The notes under the pieces: generated by a model | Seen by the model: only the letters and a program-made list of their open reading frames with translations | What the model was told of the DNA's origin: nothing | The model's database searches: none | Shown here: positions 48,800 through 57,853 of the stretch, one piece after another | How the letters are laid out: each line of letters opens with the position of its first letter | Position numbering within the stretch: position 1 is the first letter of the stretch | Source of the DNA: Acidovorax sp. SRB_14 | Lineage (GTDB): Bacteria; Pseudomonadota; Gammaproteobacteria; Burkholderiales; Burkholderiaceae_C | Assembly: GCF_012932145.1 (NCBI RefSeq) | Contig: NZ_MWOK01000014.1 | Location: forward strand, 34,459-98,458 | DNA: 64,000 nucleotides | Direction: 5' to 3' | Made by a program: the position numbers and the translations under genes

Positions 48800-50608
48800 T
48801 CAGTGGTACAGCGCCTCGATCTCGGTGGCGTAGGCTTTGTAGATGCTCGAGCGCCGCACCTTCATGGTCGCGGTGACTTCGCCGTCGTCGTGGTCGAGTT
48901 CCTTCAGTAAAAGATGGAACTTGCGGATCTGCGAGACCTGCGCGAGGCGCTGGTTGCCGCGCGCGATCTCGGCGTCGATCAGCGCGCGCACCTGCGGCAG
49001 CTCGACCAGCGAGCGGAAGTGCGTGAACGCGATGCGCTGCGCCTCGGCCCACTGGCCGACCGTGTCGTAGTCGATCATCACCAGCGCGCCGACGAACCTG
49101 CGGCCCTCGGCGACGACCACGCACTCCTTGATGTAGGGGCTGCCTTTCATGGTGTTCTCGATCTCGGACGGCGTCAGGTTCTTGCCGCCGGCGGTGATCA
49201 TGATGTCCTTCAAGCGGTCGACGATCCTGATCTGTCCGCGCTCTTCGCGCACCACGTCGCCGGTGTGCAGCCAGCCGTCCACGATGCTCTCGGCCGTGGC
49301 CTCGGGGTTCTTGTAGTAGCCGGCAAACACCATCTCGCCGCGCAACTGCAGCTCGCCATTGGCGGCGATGCGGTGCTCGACGCCGAACGTTGGAATGCCG
49401 ACGGTGCCGATGGCGACGTGGCGTGGGTCGTGGCCGAGCACCATGCCGGTCGATTCGGTCAGGCCATAGACCTCGATCAGCGGCACGCCAAGCACGCGGA
49501 AAAATCGCACCACGTCGGGCGGGATCGGCGCCGCTCCCGTGAGCGCGACCTGTACCTGGCGCAGGCCGATGAAGTTCTGCAGCGCGCGGAACACCAGCCA
49601 GTAGCTGGCGGCGAAGCGCAGCCGCTCGGCCAGGCCCCAGGCGCTGCGCGGCTTCTCGGCCAGCGGCTGGCAGGCGGCAAAGGCGCGGTCGAACAGCCGG
49701 CGGCGCAGGCCCCCGGCCTCCTGCAGCTTGATGCTGATGCTGGCATGCATCTTTTCCCAGATGCGCGGCACGCCGAGGAACAGCGTCGGCGCGATCTCGC
49801 GCAGGTCTTCCTGCACGGTGCGGATCGACTCGCCGAAGTGCACCTGCGCACCGGTGTAGATGGGCACGAAGGTGGTCAGCATCTGCTCGGCGACATGGCA
49901 CAGCGGCAGGTACGACAGGTGGCTGGTGCCCGCCGTGATGCCCAGGCGATCCACGATGCCCGGCACCACGCCGCGCATGTTGCGCCAGGAAATCATCGCG
50001 CCTTTGGGCTTGCCCGTCGACCCCGACGTGTAGATCATCAGGCCGATGTCGTCGAGTGTCTGGCGCGCCAGCGCCGCGTCGATCGCGGCGCTGTGGCCGA
50101 CGGCGGCGCCGGCTTGCTCGACCTCGGCAAAGGTCACGATCAGGCCGCGCTGTGTGGGCGCGAAGCTGCGCAGGCCCTTCGGTTCGATCACCACGATCTT
50201 GCGCAGGCGCGGCAGCTGGTCGAGCGCTTCGAGCAGCTTGTCGGTCTGTTCCTGGTCCTCGCAGACCATGATCTCGATGTCGGCGTGCGCGACCACATAG
50301 GCCACCTCGGCCGACGGGCTCGTGGGGTACACGCCCACCGCGACGGCGCCGACCAGGCCGGCGCCCATCTGCGCGAGCACCCACTCGGTGCGGTTCTCGG
50401 ACAGCACGCCCACATGGCCGCCGTGGCCCAGGCCCAGCGCCTGCAGGCCCAGGCCGAAATGGCCGGCGCGCTCGTGGTAGCCGGCCCAGGTCAGCGGCTT
50501 CCAGATGCCAAAGTCTTTTTGCCGCAGGGCCACGCGCTCGGGCGTGCTGCGGGCGCGCTCGCGCAGCATCTGCGGCAGGGTCAGGTCAGGGAGTGCTTGC
50601 GGGCTCAC
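48800..50608 (-). CDS. AMP-forming acyl-CoA ligase (long-chain FACS type)
   Basis: 602 residues. P-loop-like YTSGSTGKPKGAM (~197), YGLTES (~354), GWLHTGD (~426) and the C-terminal GEVTATMKVRR with the catalytic lysine region (~580). It activates a carboxylic acid with ATP and CoA. The GTG start at 50608 overlaps the livF stop (GTGA), so the two are translated together, linking import to activation. Fatty or aryl-aliphatic acids are possible substrates; sequence alone does not decide. Confidence 0.92.
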   Translation of the reverse strand: MSPQALPDLTLPQMLRERARSTPERVALRQKDFGIWKPLTWAGYHERAGHFGLGLQALGLGHGGHVGVLSENRTEWVLAQMGAGLVGAVAVGVYPTSPSAEVAYVVAHADIEIMVCEDQEQTDKLLEALDQLPRLRKIVVIEPKGLRSFAPTQRGLIVTFAEVEQAGAAVGHSAAIDAALARQTLDDIGLMIYTSGSTGKPKGAMISWRNMRGVVPGIVDRLGITAGTSHLSYLPLCHVAEQMLTTFVPIYTGAQVHFGESIRTVQEDLREIAPTLFLGVPRIWEKMHASISIKLQEAGGLRRRLFDRAFAACQPLAEKPRSAWGLAERLRFAASYWLVFRALQNFIGLRQVQVALTGAAPIPPDVVRFFRVLGVPLIEVYGLTESTGMVLGHDPRHVAIGTVGIPTFGVEHRIAANGELQLRGEMVFAGYYKNPEATAESIVDGWLHTGDVVREERGQIRIVDRLKDIMITAGGKNLTPSEIENTMKGSPYIKECVVVAEGRRFVGALVMIDYDTVGQWAEAQRIAFTHFRSLVELPQVRALIDAEIARGNQRLAQVSQIRKFHLLLKELDHDDGEVTATMKVRRSSIYKAYATEIEALYH

Positions 50609-51423
50609 GAGAGCCACCTCTTTCTGCGCTTGTAATGCTTGATGTCTTTGAAACTTTTGGCCTCGCCGCCGCCGCCCATGCCGAGGTAGAACTCGCGCAC
50701 GTCGGGGTCGCTCGCCAGGCGCGCGGCCGAGCCGTCGATGACGATCTTGCCGTTTTCCATGATGTAGCCGCTGTGCGCCACGGCCAGCGCCACGGTGGCG
50801 TTCTGCTCGACCAGCAGCATGCTGGTGCCGCGCTCGGCGTTGATGCGCGCGATGATGCCGAAGATGTCCTCGACGAGCTTCGGCGAGAGGCCGAGCGAGG
50901 GCTCGTCGAGCAGGATCAGCTGGGGCTGCGCGACCAGCGCGCGGCCGATCGCAAGCATCTGCTGCTCGCCGCCCGAGAGGTAGCCGGCCAGGCCCTTGCG
51001 GCGCTCGTGCAGGCGCGGGAAGTAGCGGTAGACCAGGTCGAAGTCGGGCTTGGCGCCGCTCCGCCCGGTGAGGGCGTAGGTCGCGGCGACGAGGTTTTCC
51101 TCGACCGTGAGGTCTTCGAACACGCGCCGCCCTTCCATCACGTGGAACAGGCCGCGGCGCACCAGCTGCTGGGGCGCCAGCGCCGCGGTCGGCTGGCCGT
51201 TGAACAGCACGCTGCCGCTTTCGAGCGCGCCGTCTTCGAGCGCCAGCAGGCCCGAGATCGCCTTGAGCGTGGTCGATTTGCCCGCGCCGTTGCTGCCCAG
51301 TAGCGCCACGATCTGGCCGCGCGGCACGGCCAGCGACAGGCCGCGCAGGGCCTGCACCACCTTGTTGTAGATGACCTCGATGTTGTTGACTTCGAGGACG
51401 AGGTCGGTGCGCGGCGCGTGCAT
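50605..51423 (-). CDS. livF: Branched-chain-type ABC transporter ATPase (LivF)
   Basis: 272 residues. Walker A GSNGAGKST (~43), signature YLSGGEQQML (~148), Walker B LILLDEPSLGLSP (~169). The C-terminus has an unusual basic extension (HYKRRKRWLS). Six bases after livK. Together with LivG it would power uptake through LivH/LivM. Confidence 0.94.
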   Translation of the reverse strand: MHAPRTDLVLEVNNIEVIYNKVVQALRGLSLAVPRGQIVALLGSNGAGKSTTLKAISGLLALEDGALESGSVLFNGQPTAALAPQQLVRRGLFHVMEGRRVFEDLTVEENLVAATYALTGRSGAKPDFDLVYRYFPRLHERRKGLAGYLSGGEQQMLAIGRALVAQPQLILLDEPSLGLSPKLVEDIFGIIARINAERGTSMLLVEQNATVALAVAHSGYIMENGKIVIDGSAARLASDPDVREFYLGMGGGGEAKSFKDIKHYKRRKRWLS

Positions 51424-51429
51424 GGCTGC

Positions 51430-52611
51430 CTACAGCTTGATCCAGTCGGAGGCCGCAACCATCTTCTGCGCCTTCATGTCGGCCTTGTAGACGCGGCCCA
51501 CGGGGATCGAGTTGCCGCTGATGGTGATCGGCACGCCGATCAGGCCGCCGGTGTCGAAGTCCTTGATGGAGTTGAGCGCGGCCTTGAGGTTGTCGCCCGT
51601 GAGCGGCTTGTTCGCGTCGAGCGTGCGCTTGGTCGCCTCGGTGAACAGCATCGCGGCGAGGAAGCCCTGGATGTAGGCCGTGCTTTGGTACTCGGGGCGC
51701 AGCGCGCGGATCTTGTCGAGCATCGGCGCCTTGGCCGAGGTGTCGTAGTAGTAGCGGTAGGGCATGACGCCCATGAAGCCGTCGCCGGCCTCGCCCATCT
51801 TCATGACCGTGGAGCTGTCCATGGTCCAGAAGGTGCCCATCCACTTGCTGGTCATGCCCATCTGCTTGCCCTGGGTGATGAACTCGGGGATCGGCGCGAG
51901 GATGTAGCCGTGGAAGATCGTGTAGTCGGGCGCGGCGCGGCGCAGCTTGATGACCTCGGTGGACACGTCCACGCTGCCGGCCGGCGTCATGATCTTGACC
52001 GGCACCGAGAGGCCGAGCTTCTTGGCCAGCGCTTCGCTCGACTCGATCGGGTCGCGGCCGAACTCGGAGTCGGAATAGACGAAGGCCACCTTGGCGCCGG
52101 GTTTCTCCTTGGCGATGTGCTTGAGCAGGATGCCGAACATCTCGGTGTAGTCGGGGCCAACCAGGAACTGGTGCGGGTACTTCTTCGGGTCGTTCAGCTC
52201 GGTGGCGAACGAGGCGCCGGTCATCAGCATGCTGCCGCTGCGCTGCAGTTCGGGGTTGATGGTCTTGGAGAACGCGGTCGAGTCGCCGTAGTAGAGGTTG
52301 ACCTTGTTCTGGCTCGTGATCTTCTTGTAGGCGGCCACCGAGACATCGACCTTGTAGCCGGTATCCTCGGGCACGTAGCGGAGCTTGCGGCCCTTGATGC
52401 CGCCGGCGTCGTTGACCATCTTCACGTAGTCGCCCATGCCGGCATTGATGCCCACGCCGGCAAACGCGAACACGCCCGTCATGGGAATCGAGCCGCCGAT
52501 GACGATGTCTTCGCCGCCGGCCTGGGCATGCGCGGCCAGCGGTGTGGCCAGGGCGGCGCCGGCGGCCAGCAGCAGCGAGCGGCGGCGCTGGGAGGTCAGG
52601 GTCTTGTGCAT
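51430..52611 (-). CDS. livK: Periplasmic substrate-binding protein (LivK type)
   Basis: 393 residues. The N-terminus RRRSLLLAAGAALATPLAAHAQ is a signal peptide with a twin-arginine-like RRR. The mature part is a type I periplasmic binding fold with GGSIPMTGVFAFAG and VAFVYSDSEFGRD. It captures the substrate of the Liv-type importer. In this cluster the ligand is more likely a carboxylate than a branched-chain amino acid; that is inference. Confidence 0.93.
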   Translation of the reverse strand: MHKTLTSQRRRSLLLAAGAALATPLAAHAQAGGEDIVIGGSIPMTGVFAFAGVGINAGMGDYVKMVNDAGGIKGRKLRYVPEDTGYKVDVSVAAYKKITSQNKVNLYYGDSTAFSKTINPELQRSGSMLMTGASFATELNDPKKYPHQFLVGPDYTEMFGILLKHIAKEKPGAKVAFVYSDSEFGRDPIESSEALAKKLGLSVPVKIMTPAGSVDVSTEVIKLRRAAPDYTIFHGYILAPIPEFITQGKQMGMTSKWMGTFWTMDSSTVMKMGEAGDGFMGVMPYRYYYDTSAKAPMLDKIRALRPEYQSTAYIQGFLAAMLFTEATKRTLDANKPLTGDNLKAALNSIKDFDTGGLIGVPITISGNSIPVGRVYKADMKAQKMVAASDWIKL

Positions 52612-52660
52612 GCTTGTCTCCTTGGGGTGGTCACGATGTCAATGTCCGGCAGCACCCCCG

Positions 52661-53698
52661 CTAGTTGCGGAACGGCCACAGGTGGAAAAAGCGGCGAATG
52701 CGCCGCCACACTTCTGCGAGCCCCTGCGGCTCGAACACCAGAAAACCGATGATCAACAGGCCAAAGACGATGGTGCGCACGGGCGAGAGGAACACCGTCA
52801 GTTCGGTGCCGCCGGGCAGCAGGTCGACGACAAGCTTGAGCAGCTCGGGCACCATGGTCATGAACACCGCGCCCAGCACCGCGCCAAGGATGGTGCCCAT
52901 GCCGCCGACGATGATGGCGGCGAGAAAGAAGATCGACATCAAGAGCGGAAAGCTCTCGGGCGTGACGACGCGGAAGAAGTAGGCCCATAGCCCGCCCGCG
53001 ACGCCCGCATAGAACGACGAGAGGCCGAACGACAGCAGCTTGTAGCGCAACAGCGGTATGCCCAGCACCTCGGCCGAGATGTCGCGGTCGCGAATCGCGA
53101 TGAAGGCGCGGCCCACGCGCGTGCGAAACAGGTTGGCCGCACCCAGCAGCATCAGCAGCGTGACCGGAACGATCACCCAGTAGAGCCGGAACGAGGTGTC
53201 CAGCGCCGCGCCGAACAGCGTGGCCGGCGGCACCGTCAGGCCCGCCGTGCCGCCCGTGAACGCCAGGTTGGCGAACAGGAAGTGCGCGATGAACGAGGCC
53301 GCGATCGTGGCGATCGCCAGGTACAGACCCTTGACGCGCAGCGACGGAATGCCGACCACCAGGCCGCCGAGCATGGCGACCAAGCCACCCGCGAGGAGGT
53401 TGAGCAGGAACGGCGTGCCCAGGCGCAGCTCCAGAATGGCCACGGTGTAGGCGCCCAGGCCCATGAAGGCCGCCTGGCCCAGGCTCACGAGGCCGGTGTA
53501 GCCGGTGAGGATGTTGAGGCCGGTGGCGCTGGCGACATTGATGCTGACCAGGCACGCGAGGTACATCCAGTAGTCGCTGGCCATGAACGGGAACAGCAGC
53601 AGCAGCGCGGCGGCCACGGCGAGCCAGACCTTTTGCGTGCGCGAGTCGAACAGCGCCGCGTCGGCGGTGTAGCTTTCCTTGAGGGTTCCGATGCGCAT
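52661..53698 (-). CDS. livM: Branched-chain-type ABC permease (LivM)
   Basis: 345 residues, multi-pass inner-membrane protein. Segments ASATGLNILTGYTGLVSLGQ and GLGAYTVAIL are the usual LivM signature, with FIAIRDRDISAEVLGI as the cytoplasmic EAA-like coupling loop. The start at 53698 (MRIGTLKESY) is selected over an upstream ATG. Spaced 46 bases from livH and 49 from livK. Confidence 0.93.
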   Translation of the reverse strand: MRIGTLKESYTADAALFDSRTQKVWLAVAAALLLLFPFMASDYWMYLACLVSINVASATGLNILTGYTGLVSLGQAAFMGLGAYTVAILELRLGTPFLLNLLAGGLVAMLGGLVVGIPSLRVKGLYLAIATIAASFIAHFLFANLAFTGGTAGLTVPPATLFGAALDTSFRLYWVIVPVTLLMLLGAANLFRTRVGRAFIAIRDRDISAEVLGIPLLRYKLLSFGLSSFYAGVAGGLWAYFFRVVTPESFPLLMSIFFLAAIIVGGMGTILGAVLGAVFMTMVPELLKLVVDLLPGGTELTVFLSPVRTIVFGLLIIGFLVFEPQGLAEVWRRIRRFFHLWPFRN

Positions 53699-53744
53699 CA
53701 GCGCTCTCCTGGTGCTGTGCGGTGGAAGGGGGCGCGCATCGGGG

Positions 53745-54623
53745 TCACAGCCTTTCGATGTCGCGCGTGCCGAACAGCCCATAGGGGCGCAGCATCAGCA
53801 CCACCACGAGCACGATGAAGGTGGCCAGCAGCTTGTAGGCGCCGCCCAGGTAGCTGCCCGCCAGCGCCTCGACGAGGCCGATGAACAGGCCGCCGATCAG
53901 CGCGCCGAGCACGCTGTCGAGCCCGCCGACGATCACCACCACGAGCACTGAGAGGCCGAACACGCCCATCGACGAGGAGATGCCGCCGATCGAGCCGACG
54001 ATGATCCCGGAGACGGCGGCGATCATGCTGGAGGCCACCCAGGCGAGCGAGAACACGCGCGGCACGTTGATGCCGACCGAGTAGGCGGCGCCCTGGTCGC
54101 TGGCGGTGGCGCGCAGCGCCACGCCGCCGCGCCAGAAGCGGAACACCAGCAGCACGGCGGCGATGAAGAGCAGCGCGATCATGGCGCCCCAGAACACCTT
54201 GGGCGCGAGGAAGGCGTCGCCGACCATGATCGGCTGCGCCGGCATGAAGTCGGGCAGGCGGCGCTGGTCGGCGGTCCAGATCAGCTCGACCAGGCCGACG
54301 AGCACCGAGCCCAGGCCCACGGTGACCATGAAGACCGAGATCGGCGGCTCGCCGAGCAGCGGCCGGATCATGGTGCGCTCGACCACGGCGCCGAGCAGCC
54401 CCGAGCCGAGCACGGCCGCCGGAATGGCGAGCCACAGCGGCAGCGCGAACGTGGCGGCGAAGGTGAAGAACAGGTAGGCGCCGGCCATCAGCAGCTCGCC
54501 GATGGCGATGTTGACCACGCGCGTGGCCTTGTAGACCATGACGAAGGCGAGCGCCGCGAGCGCGTACAGCCCGCCGCCCGACAGGCCGGTGAGGCAGATC
54601 TCGAACAGGTAGGCCCAATCCAT
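53745..54623 (-). CDS. livH: Branched-chain-type ABC permease (LivH)
   Basis: 292 residues with about eight helices. GLSGGGLYALAALAFVMVYK and VVNIAIGELLMAGAYL are LivH hallmarks, and VALRATASDQGAAYSVGIN the coupling loop. The ATG overlaps the livG stop (ATGA), so translation is coupled. Confidence 0.94.
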   Translation of the reverse strand: MDWAYLFEICLTGLSGGGLYALAALAFVMVYKATRVVNIAIGELLMAGAYLFFTFAATFALPLWLAIPAAVLGSGLLGAVVERTMIRPLLGEPPISVFMVTVGLGSVLVGLVELIWTADQRRLPDFMPAQPIMVGDAFLAPKVFWGAMIALLFIAAVLLVFRFWRGGVALRATASDQGAAYSVGINVPRVFSLAWVASSMIAAVSGIIVGSIGGISSSMGVFGLSVLVVVIVGGLDSVLGALIGGLFIGLVEALAGSYLGGAYKLLATFIVLVVVLMLRPYGLFGTRDIERL

Positions 54624-55468
54624 CACGGCACCCCTGCGGTGGCCTGGAACCTGCGGCGCAGGTCGCCCACATCGCCCGAGCCCAGGTAGGCGCGGTTGAC
54701 TTCGGGGTCGGCCTGCACCTCGGCGGGCGCGCCCTGGGCGATGACTTGGCCGAAGTTGAGCACCACCACGTGGTCCGACAGGTCCATCACCATGCCCATG
54801 TCGTGCTCGACCATGAGCACCGTCACGCCCCACTCGGCGCGCACGTCGAGGATGAAGCGCGCCATGTCCTCGGTCTCTTCGCGGTTCATGCCGGCCACGG
54901 GCTCGTCGAGCATCAGGATCTGCGGCTGCATGGCCAGCGCGCGCGCCATCTCGACGCGCTTTTGCAGGCCGTAGGGCAGGGCCGAGACTGGGGCGTGGCG
55001 GATGTGGTCGATCTCCAGAAAATCGATGATGCGCTCCTCGATGTCGGCGCGCAGCTGCGCCTCTTCGCGGCGCGCGCGGCCCAGGTAGAGCAGCGCATCG
55101 AGCACGTTGGTTTGGAGGTGCGCGTGGCGCCCGAGCTTGATGTTGTCGAGCACCGTCATGCCGCGGAACAGCGCGATGTTCTGGAAGCTGCGGCCCAGGC
55201 CCAGCCTCGCGCGCTGCGGCGCCGGCACGCGCGTGATGTCCTGGCCGCGGAAGCGGATGCTGCCGGCGCTGGGCCGGTAGAAGCCCGAGATGGTGTTGAA
55301 CAGCGAGGTCTTGCCGGCGCCGTTGGGGCCGATCACGGCGGTGATGGAGCCGCTCTGCACCGCAAAGCCCACGCCGCCGAGCGCGCGCACGCCGCCGAAC
55401 GCCAGCGTGACGCCATCGACCTGCAGCAGGGGGGCCGCCGCCGGGCTGCCAGTGGGGGTGGTCTCCAT
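54623..55468 (-). CDS. livG: Branched-chain-type ABC transporter ATPase (LivG)
   Basis: 281 residues. Walker A GPNGAGKTSLFN (~46), GRSFQNIALFRGMTVLDN (Q-loop, ~90), signature-like ALPYGLQKRVEMARAL (~163), Walker B ILMLDEPVAGMN (~186). First gene of the uptake/catabolic operon, divergent from the TetR regulator with 132 bases between starts. Confidence 0.94.
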   Translation of the reverse strand: METTPTGSPAAAPLLQVDGVTLAFGGVRALGGVGFAVQSGSITAVIGPNGAGKTSLFNTISGFYRPSAGSIRFRGQDITRVPAPQRARLGLGRSFQNIALFRGMTVLDNIKLGRHAHLQTNVLDALLYLGRARREEAQLRADIEERIIDFLEIDHIRHAPVSALPYGLQKRVEMARALAMQPQILMLDEPVAGMNREETEDMARFILDVRAEWGVTVLMVEHDMGMVMDLSDHVVVLNFGQVIAQGAPAEVQADPEVNRAYLGSGDVGDLRRRFQATAGVP

Positions 55469-55508
55469 CGGTCTTCGGGTATGAGGGTTTGTGCGGGCCG
55501 GACGGTTA

Positions 55509-55540
55509 TTACTCTTACGTAAACTGCTTACTCACGAGTA
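55509..55540. promoter_or_regulatory. Operator candidates between livG and the TetR gene
   Basis: TTACTC occurs at 55509 and 55528, 19 bases apart. The first runs into the palindrome TTACGTAA (55515-55522); the second is part of TACTC-AC-GAGTA (55529-55540). Such paired dyads in a divergent region fit TetR-family operators. Confidence 0.5.
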
Positions 55541-55600
55541 GAGTTTGTGTCCTGTCCCGGCCCTCGGGCATCGGAACTTACCCGCGGACGCGCCCCCACC

Positions 55601-56302
55601 ATGCCCACCCGAAACCCCCGCGCACCGCGCCCCCCGCCCGCTTCGCCCTGGGCGCCCGCGCCCGACCGCGAGCTGCAGCGCCAGGCCAAGCGCGACGCGG
55701 TGCTGCAGGCCGGCGCGCAGCTGTTCAACGAACGCGGCTTCCATGCCACCTCGCTCGACGACATCGCCGCGCGCCTGGGCGTGAGCAAGCCCACGCTCTA
55801 CTACTACGTCAAGAACAAGGACCAGATCCTGATCGAGTGCGTGCGCCAGGGTCTGGAGATGACCATCGCGGGCATCGAGGCCTCGCGCGCCGCCGGCGGC
55901 CAGGCGATCGACCAGCTGATGGCCTGCATGCGCGTCTATGCGCACATCGTCACCATGGATTTCGGCATGTGCCTGATCCGCGTGGGCGACGAGGAACTGC
56001 CCGAGGGCAGCCGCAAAGAGCTGCGGCGCCTCAAATCGGCCATCGACCACGAGTTCCGCCGCCTCGTCGCGGCCGGCGTGGCCGAGGGGTCGCTGGCGCC
56101 GTGCGACCCGAAGATGACGGCGTTCGTGATCGCCGGCGCGCTCAGCTGGATCGGCCGCTGGTACCACAGCGGCGGCGACTACACGCCCGAGCAGATTGCC
56201 GAGCAGTGCATTGCGACACTGTGCGCGGGCGTGCTGCGGCGGCAGGACGTGGCGCGCGTGGGACCTCGGACGCGCAAGGCAACAGCCACCTCCAAAAAGT
56301 GA
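55601..56302 (+). CDS. TetR-family transcriptional regulator
   Basis: 233 residues. The helix-turn-helix is well seen: AVLQAGAQLFNERGFHATSL, then DDIAARLGVSKPTLYYYVKN (~30-70). The ligand-binding C-terminal part ends with a basic tail. The start at 55601 (MPTRNPRAPR) is one of several possible; the first ~25 residues are Pro/Arg-rich. Divergent to the liv/beta-oxidation operon, so it probably represses it and responds to an acyl-CoA intermediate, as FadR-like TetR proteins do; the ligand is inferred only. Confidence 0.9.
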   Translation: MPTRNPRAPRPPPASPWAPAPDRELQRQAKRDAVLQAGAQLFNERGFHATSLDDIAARLGVSKPTLYYYVKNKDQILIECVRQGLEMTIAGIEASRAAGGQAIDQLMACMRVYAHIVTMDFGMCLIRVGDEELPEGSRKELRRLKSAIDHEFRRLVAAGVAEGSLAPCDPKMTAFVIAGALSWIGRWYHSGGDYTPEQIAEQCIATLCAGVLRRQDVARVGPRTRKATATSKK

Positions 56303-56369
56303 CCGGTTTGCACGCCGTAATTTACGTTCAGGGCGTTTCAGTCGGAAACTAAACAGGGCATGAGTCGGT

Positions 56370-56394
56370 AAATATCGTTTTGAGATTGATATTT
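56370..56394. terminator. Possible hairpin between the convergent tetR and hsdR remnant
   Basis: AAATATC (56370-56376) pairs with GATATTT (56388-56394) around 11 bases. AT-rich and weak; listed as the only dyad in the convergent gap. Confidence 0.3.
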
Positions 56395-56414
56395 CGGGGA
56401 CTGTGATGCCGGTA

Positions 56415-57248
56415 TCAAGCTACTGCCTGGCGTAGTTCGAATGCCTCCAGCGTCGAGAACAGGCGTTCCACATTCGCCGCGTCAAAAACCCCCTCGGGCC
56501 CTTGGGAGTGGATGTCGGTGAATGGCGAGGCATACAGTCGGTTCGCTGGCATGGCGCCGTGCTCGGTCAGGTGCTGCACGATCTCGTCAATGAACTGCAA
56601 CTGGCTGGCGTTGGCCGTGCCCGTGGCAATCAAGTCGGCAAATGCAGCCGTAGCGGCCTCGCGGTCCAGGCCTACCAGAGAGCGGATAAATAACGCTAGG
56701 CTGGCGTGGATGGCACGGGCACGTGCAATATCTTCGTCGGTGCCTCCTGCTTCGTGCAGCAGGGCTTCGAGCTCTTGCAGGTCGGCGGCAGTCAAGGGCT
56801 GGTTGCGGCGCAGCTTGTGCAGCGCCAGTCGGTCTTCGTGGGCGCGCAAAAACACCTTGGCCTTGGCGCGGAAGCGCTCGAAGTCCACCGCACTGGTAAC
56901 CAAGGGCAATTCCACTTCGGCGGTTTCGCCGATGGCATCTTCAAAGTCGGTATAGAACACCTTGCGGCCGCTTTTCTCGATGAGCTTGATGAGGCTGCGC
57001 AGCTTGCGCCGCGCCTGCTCCAGCATGGGCAGGGTCACGTCCTGCCACCACTCGTCGCCCGCCATGGCTTCGATCAGCAGCAGGTGCTCGCGCACGCTGG
57101 GCACGTTGGCCAGCTCCAGCAGGCTGCTTGCCAGTTGCTGTACCTTGGTTTGCAGTCGGGCCAGTGCGGGTTCGCTGCGCAGCAGAGCCAGCTGGGTGTT
57201 CAGCAGCAGGGCGTCAAAGCGCTTGGCGTCTTCGTCGTCATCGCGCAC
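56415..57248 (-). pseudogene. hsdR: C-terminal remnant of type I restriction subunit HsdR
   Basis: 277 codons corresponding to the last quarter of an EcoEI-type HsdR. Recognisable: AKRFDALLLNTQLALLR, RLALHKLRRNQPLTAADLQE, SLVGLDREAATAAFADL, LTEHGAMPANRLYASPFTD and QGPEGVFD. The N-terminal nuclease and helicase motor domains (~600-700 residues) are absent. The sequence begins at the same point where hsdS loses family resemblance, so one deletion seems to have removed the end of hsdS and most of hsdR. It may still be translated but cannot cut DNA. Confidence 0.82.
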
Positions 57249-57853
57249 CCCTTCGGATTCGCCACCGGGTCCCCAAACATATCGAGAAAGAGGGACTGGG
57301 TGAGGCTGTCGAGCAGGGCCAGGGCGGTGCGGCGTTGGGTTCGGAGGGTTTCGGCTTGGTCGAGGATGGCGGCGATGCGGCGTTGTTCTTCCAGCGGGGG
57401 CAAAGGCACTCGAAGCTCGCCCAATTGCGACAGGCTGAGATTGGAAATCGTGCCTGTGACTGTTGACCCGAGCATCTGGCTGCGCGCATCTTGGCTCTCA
57501 AGCCAGTGGCGCAGGTAGCTACGTTCAATTTCTTGTGCTGGTCGAACGATGGCAACTGCTTGGTTGCAGTTCATCTCCGGTGCGCACGAAGGCACAACGC
57601 CTGTTCTTCCAATCGTCCCAGCGATGGTGACCAGTACATCCCCACCTTGGATTTGCGAACGTTTCCGAGCGGAATGGGTGTCTGTGTCGATGAACAGCGT
57701 GTCTTCTTTGAAGTTGACTTGCCCGCTGAAAATGTTCTGAACGCGCAGAAAGGGAATGCCGGAGTCCGAATGGGCATATCCCAAAGTAGTTGGCGTGGTG
57801 CCTTTCGTTATCAGTGACGACAACGAGGCAAGTGAAGAGGTTTTGAAACTCAC
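57200..57853 (-). CDS. hsdS: Truncated type I specificity subunit HsdS (one target-recognition domain)
   Basis: 217 residues; full HsdS proteins have ~400 with two target-recognition domains. Present: one complete TRD, then the coiled-coil spacer (PLPPLEEQRRIAAILDQAE, RTQRRTALALLDSL) and FLDMFGDPVANPKG. The last ~12 residues are out-of-frame hsdR sequence, marking a deletion junction near 57250. Half-HsdS proteins with one TRD and one spacer can dimerise and give a working methyltransferase in known systems, so function is possible. The start overlaps the hsdM stop by four bases. Confidence 0.85.
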   Translation of the reverse strand: MSFKTSSLASLSSLITKGTTPTTLGYAHSDSGIPFLRVQNIFSGQVNFKEDTLFIDTDTHSARKRSQIQGGDVLVTIAGTIGRTGVVPSCAPEMNCNQAVAIVRPAQEIERSYLRHWLESQDARSQMLGSTVTGTISNLSLSQLGELRVPLPPLEEQRRIAAILDQAETLRTQRRTALALLDSLTQSLFLDMFGDPVANPKGCAMTTKTPSALTPCC

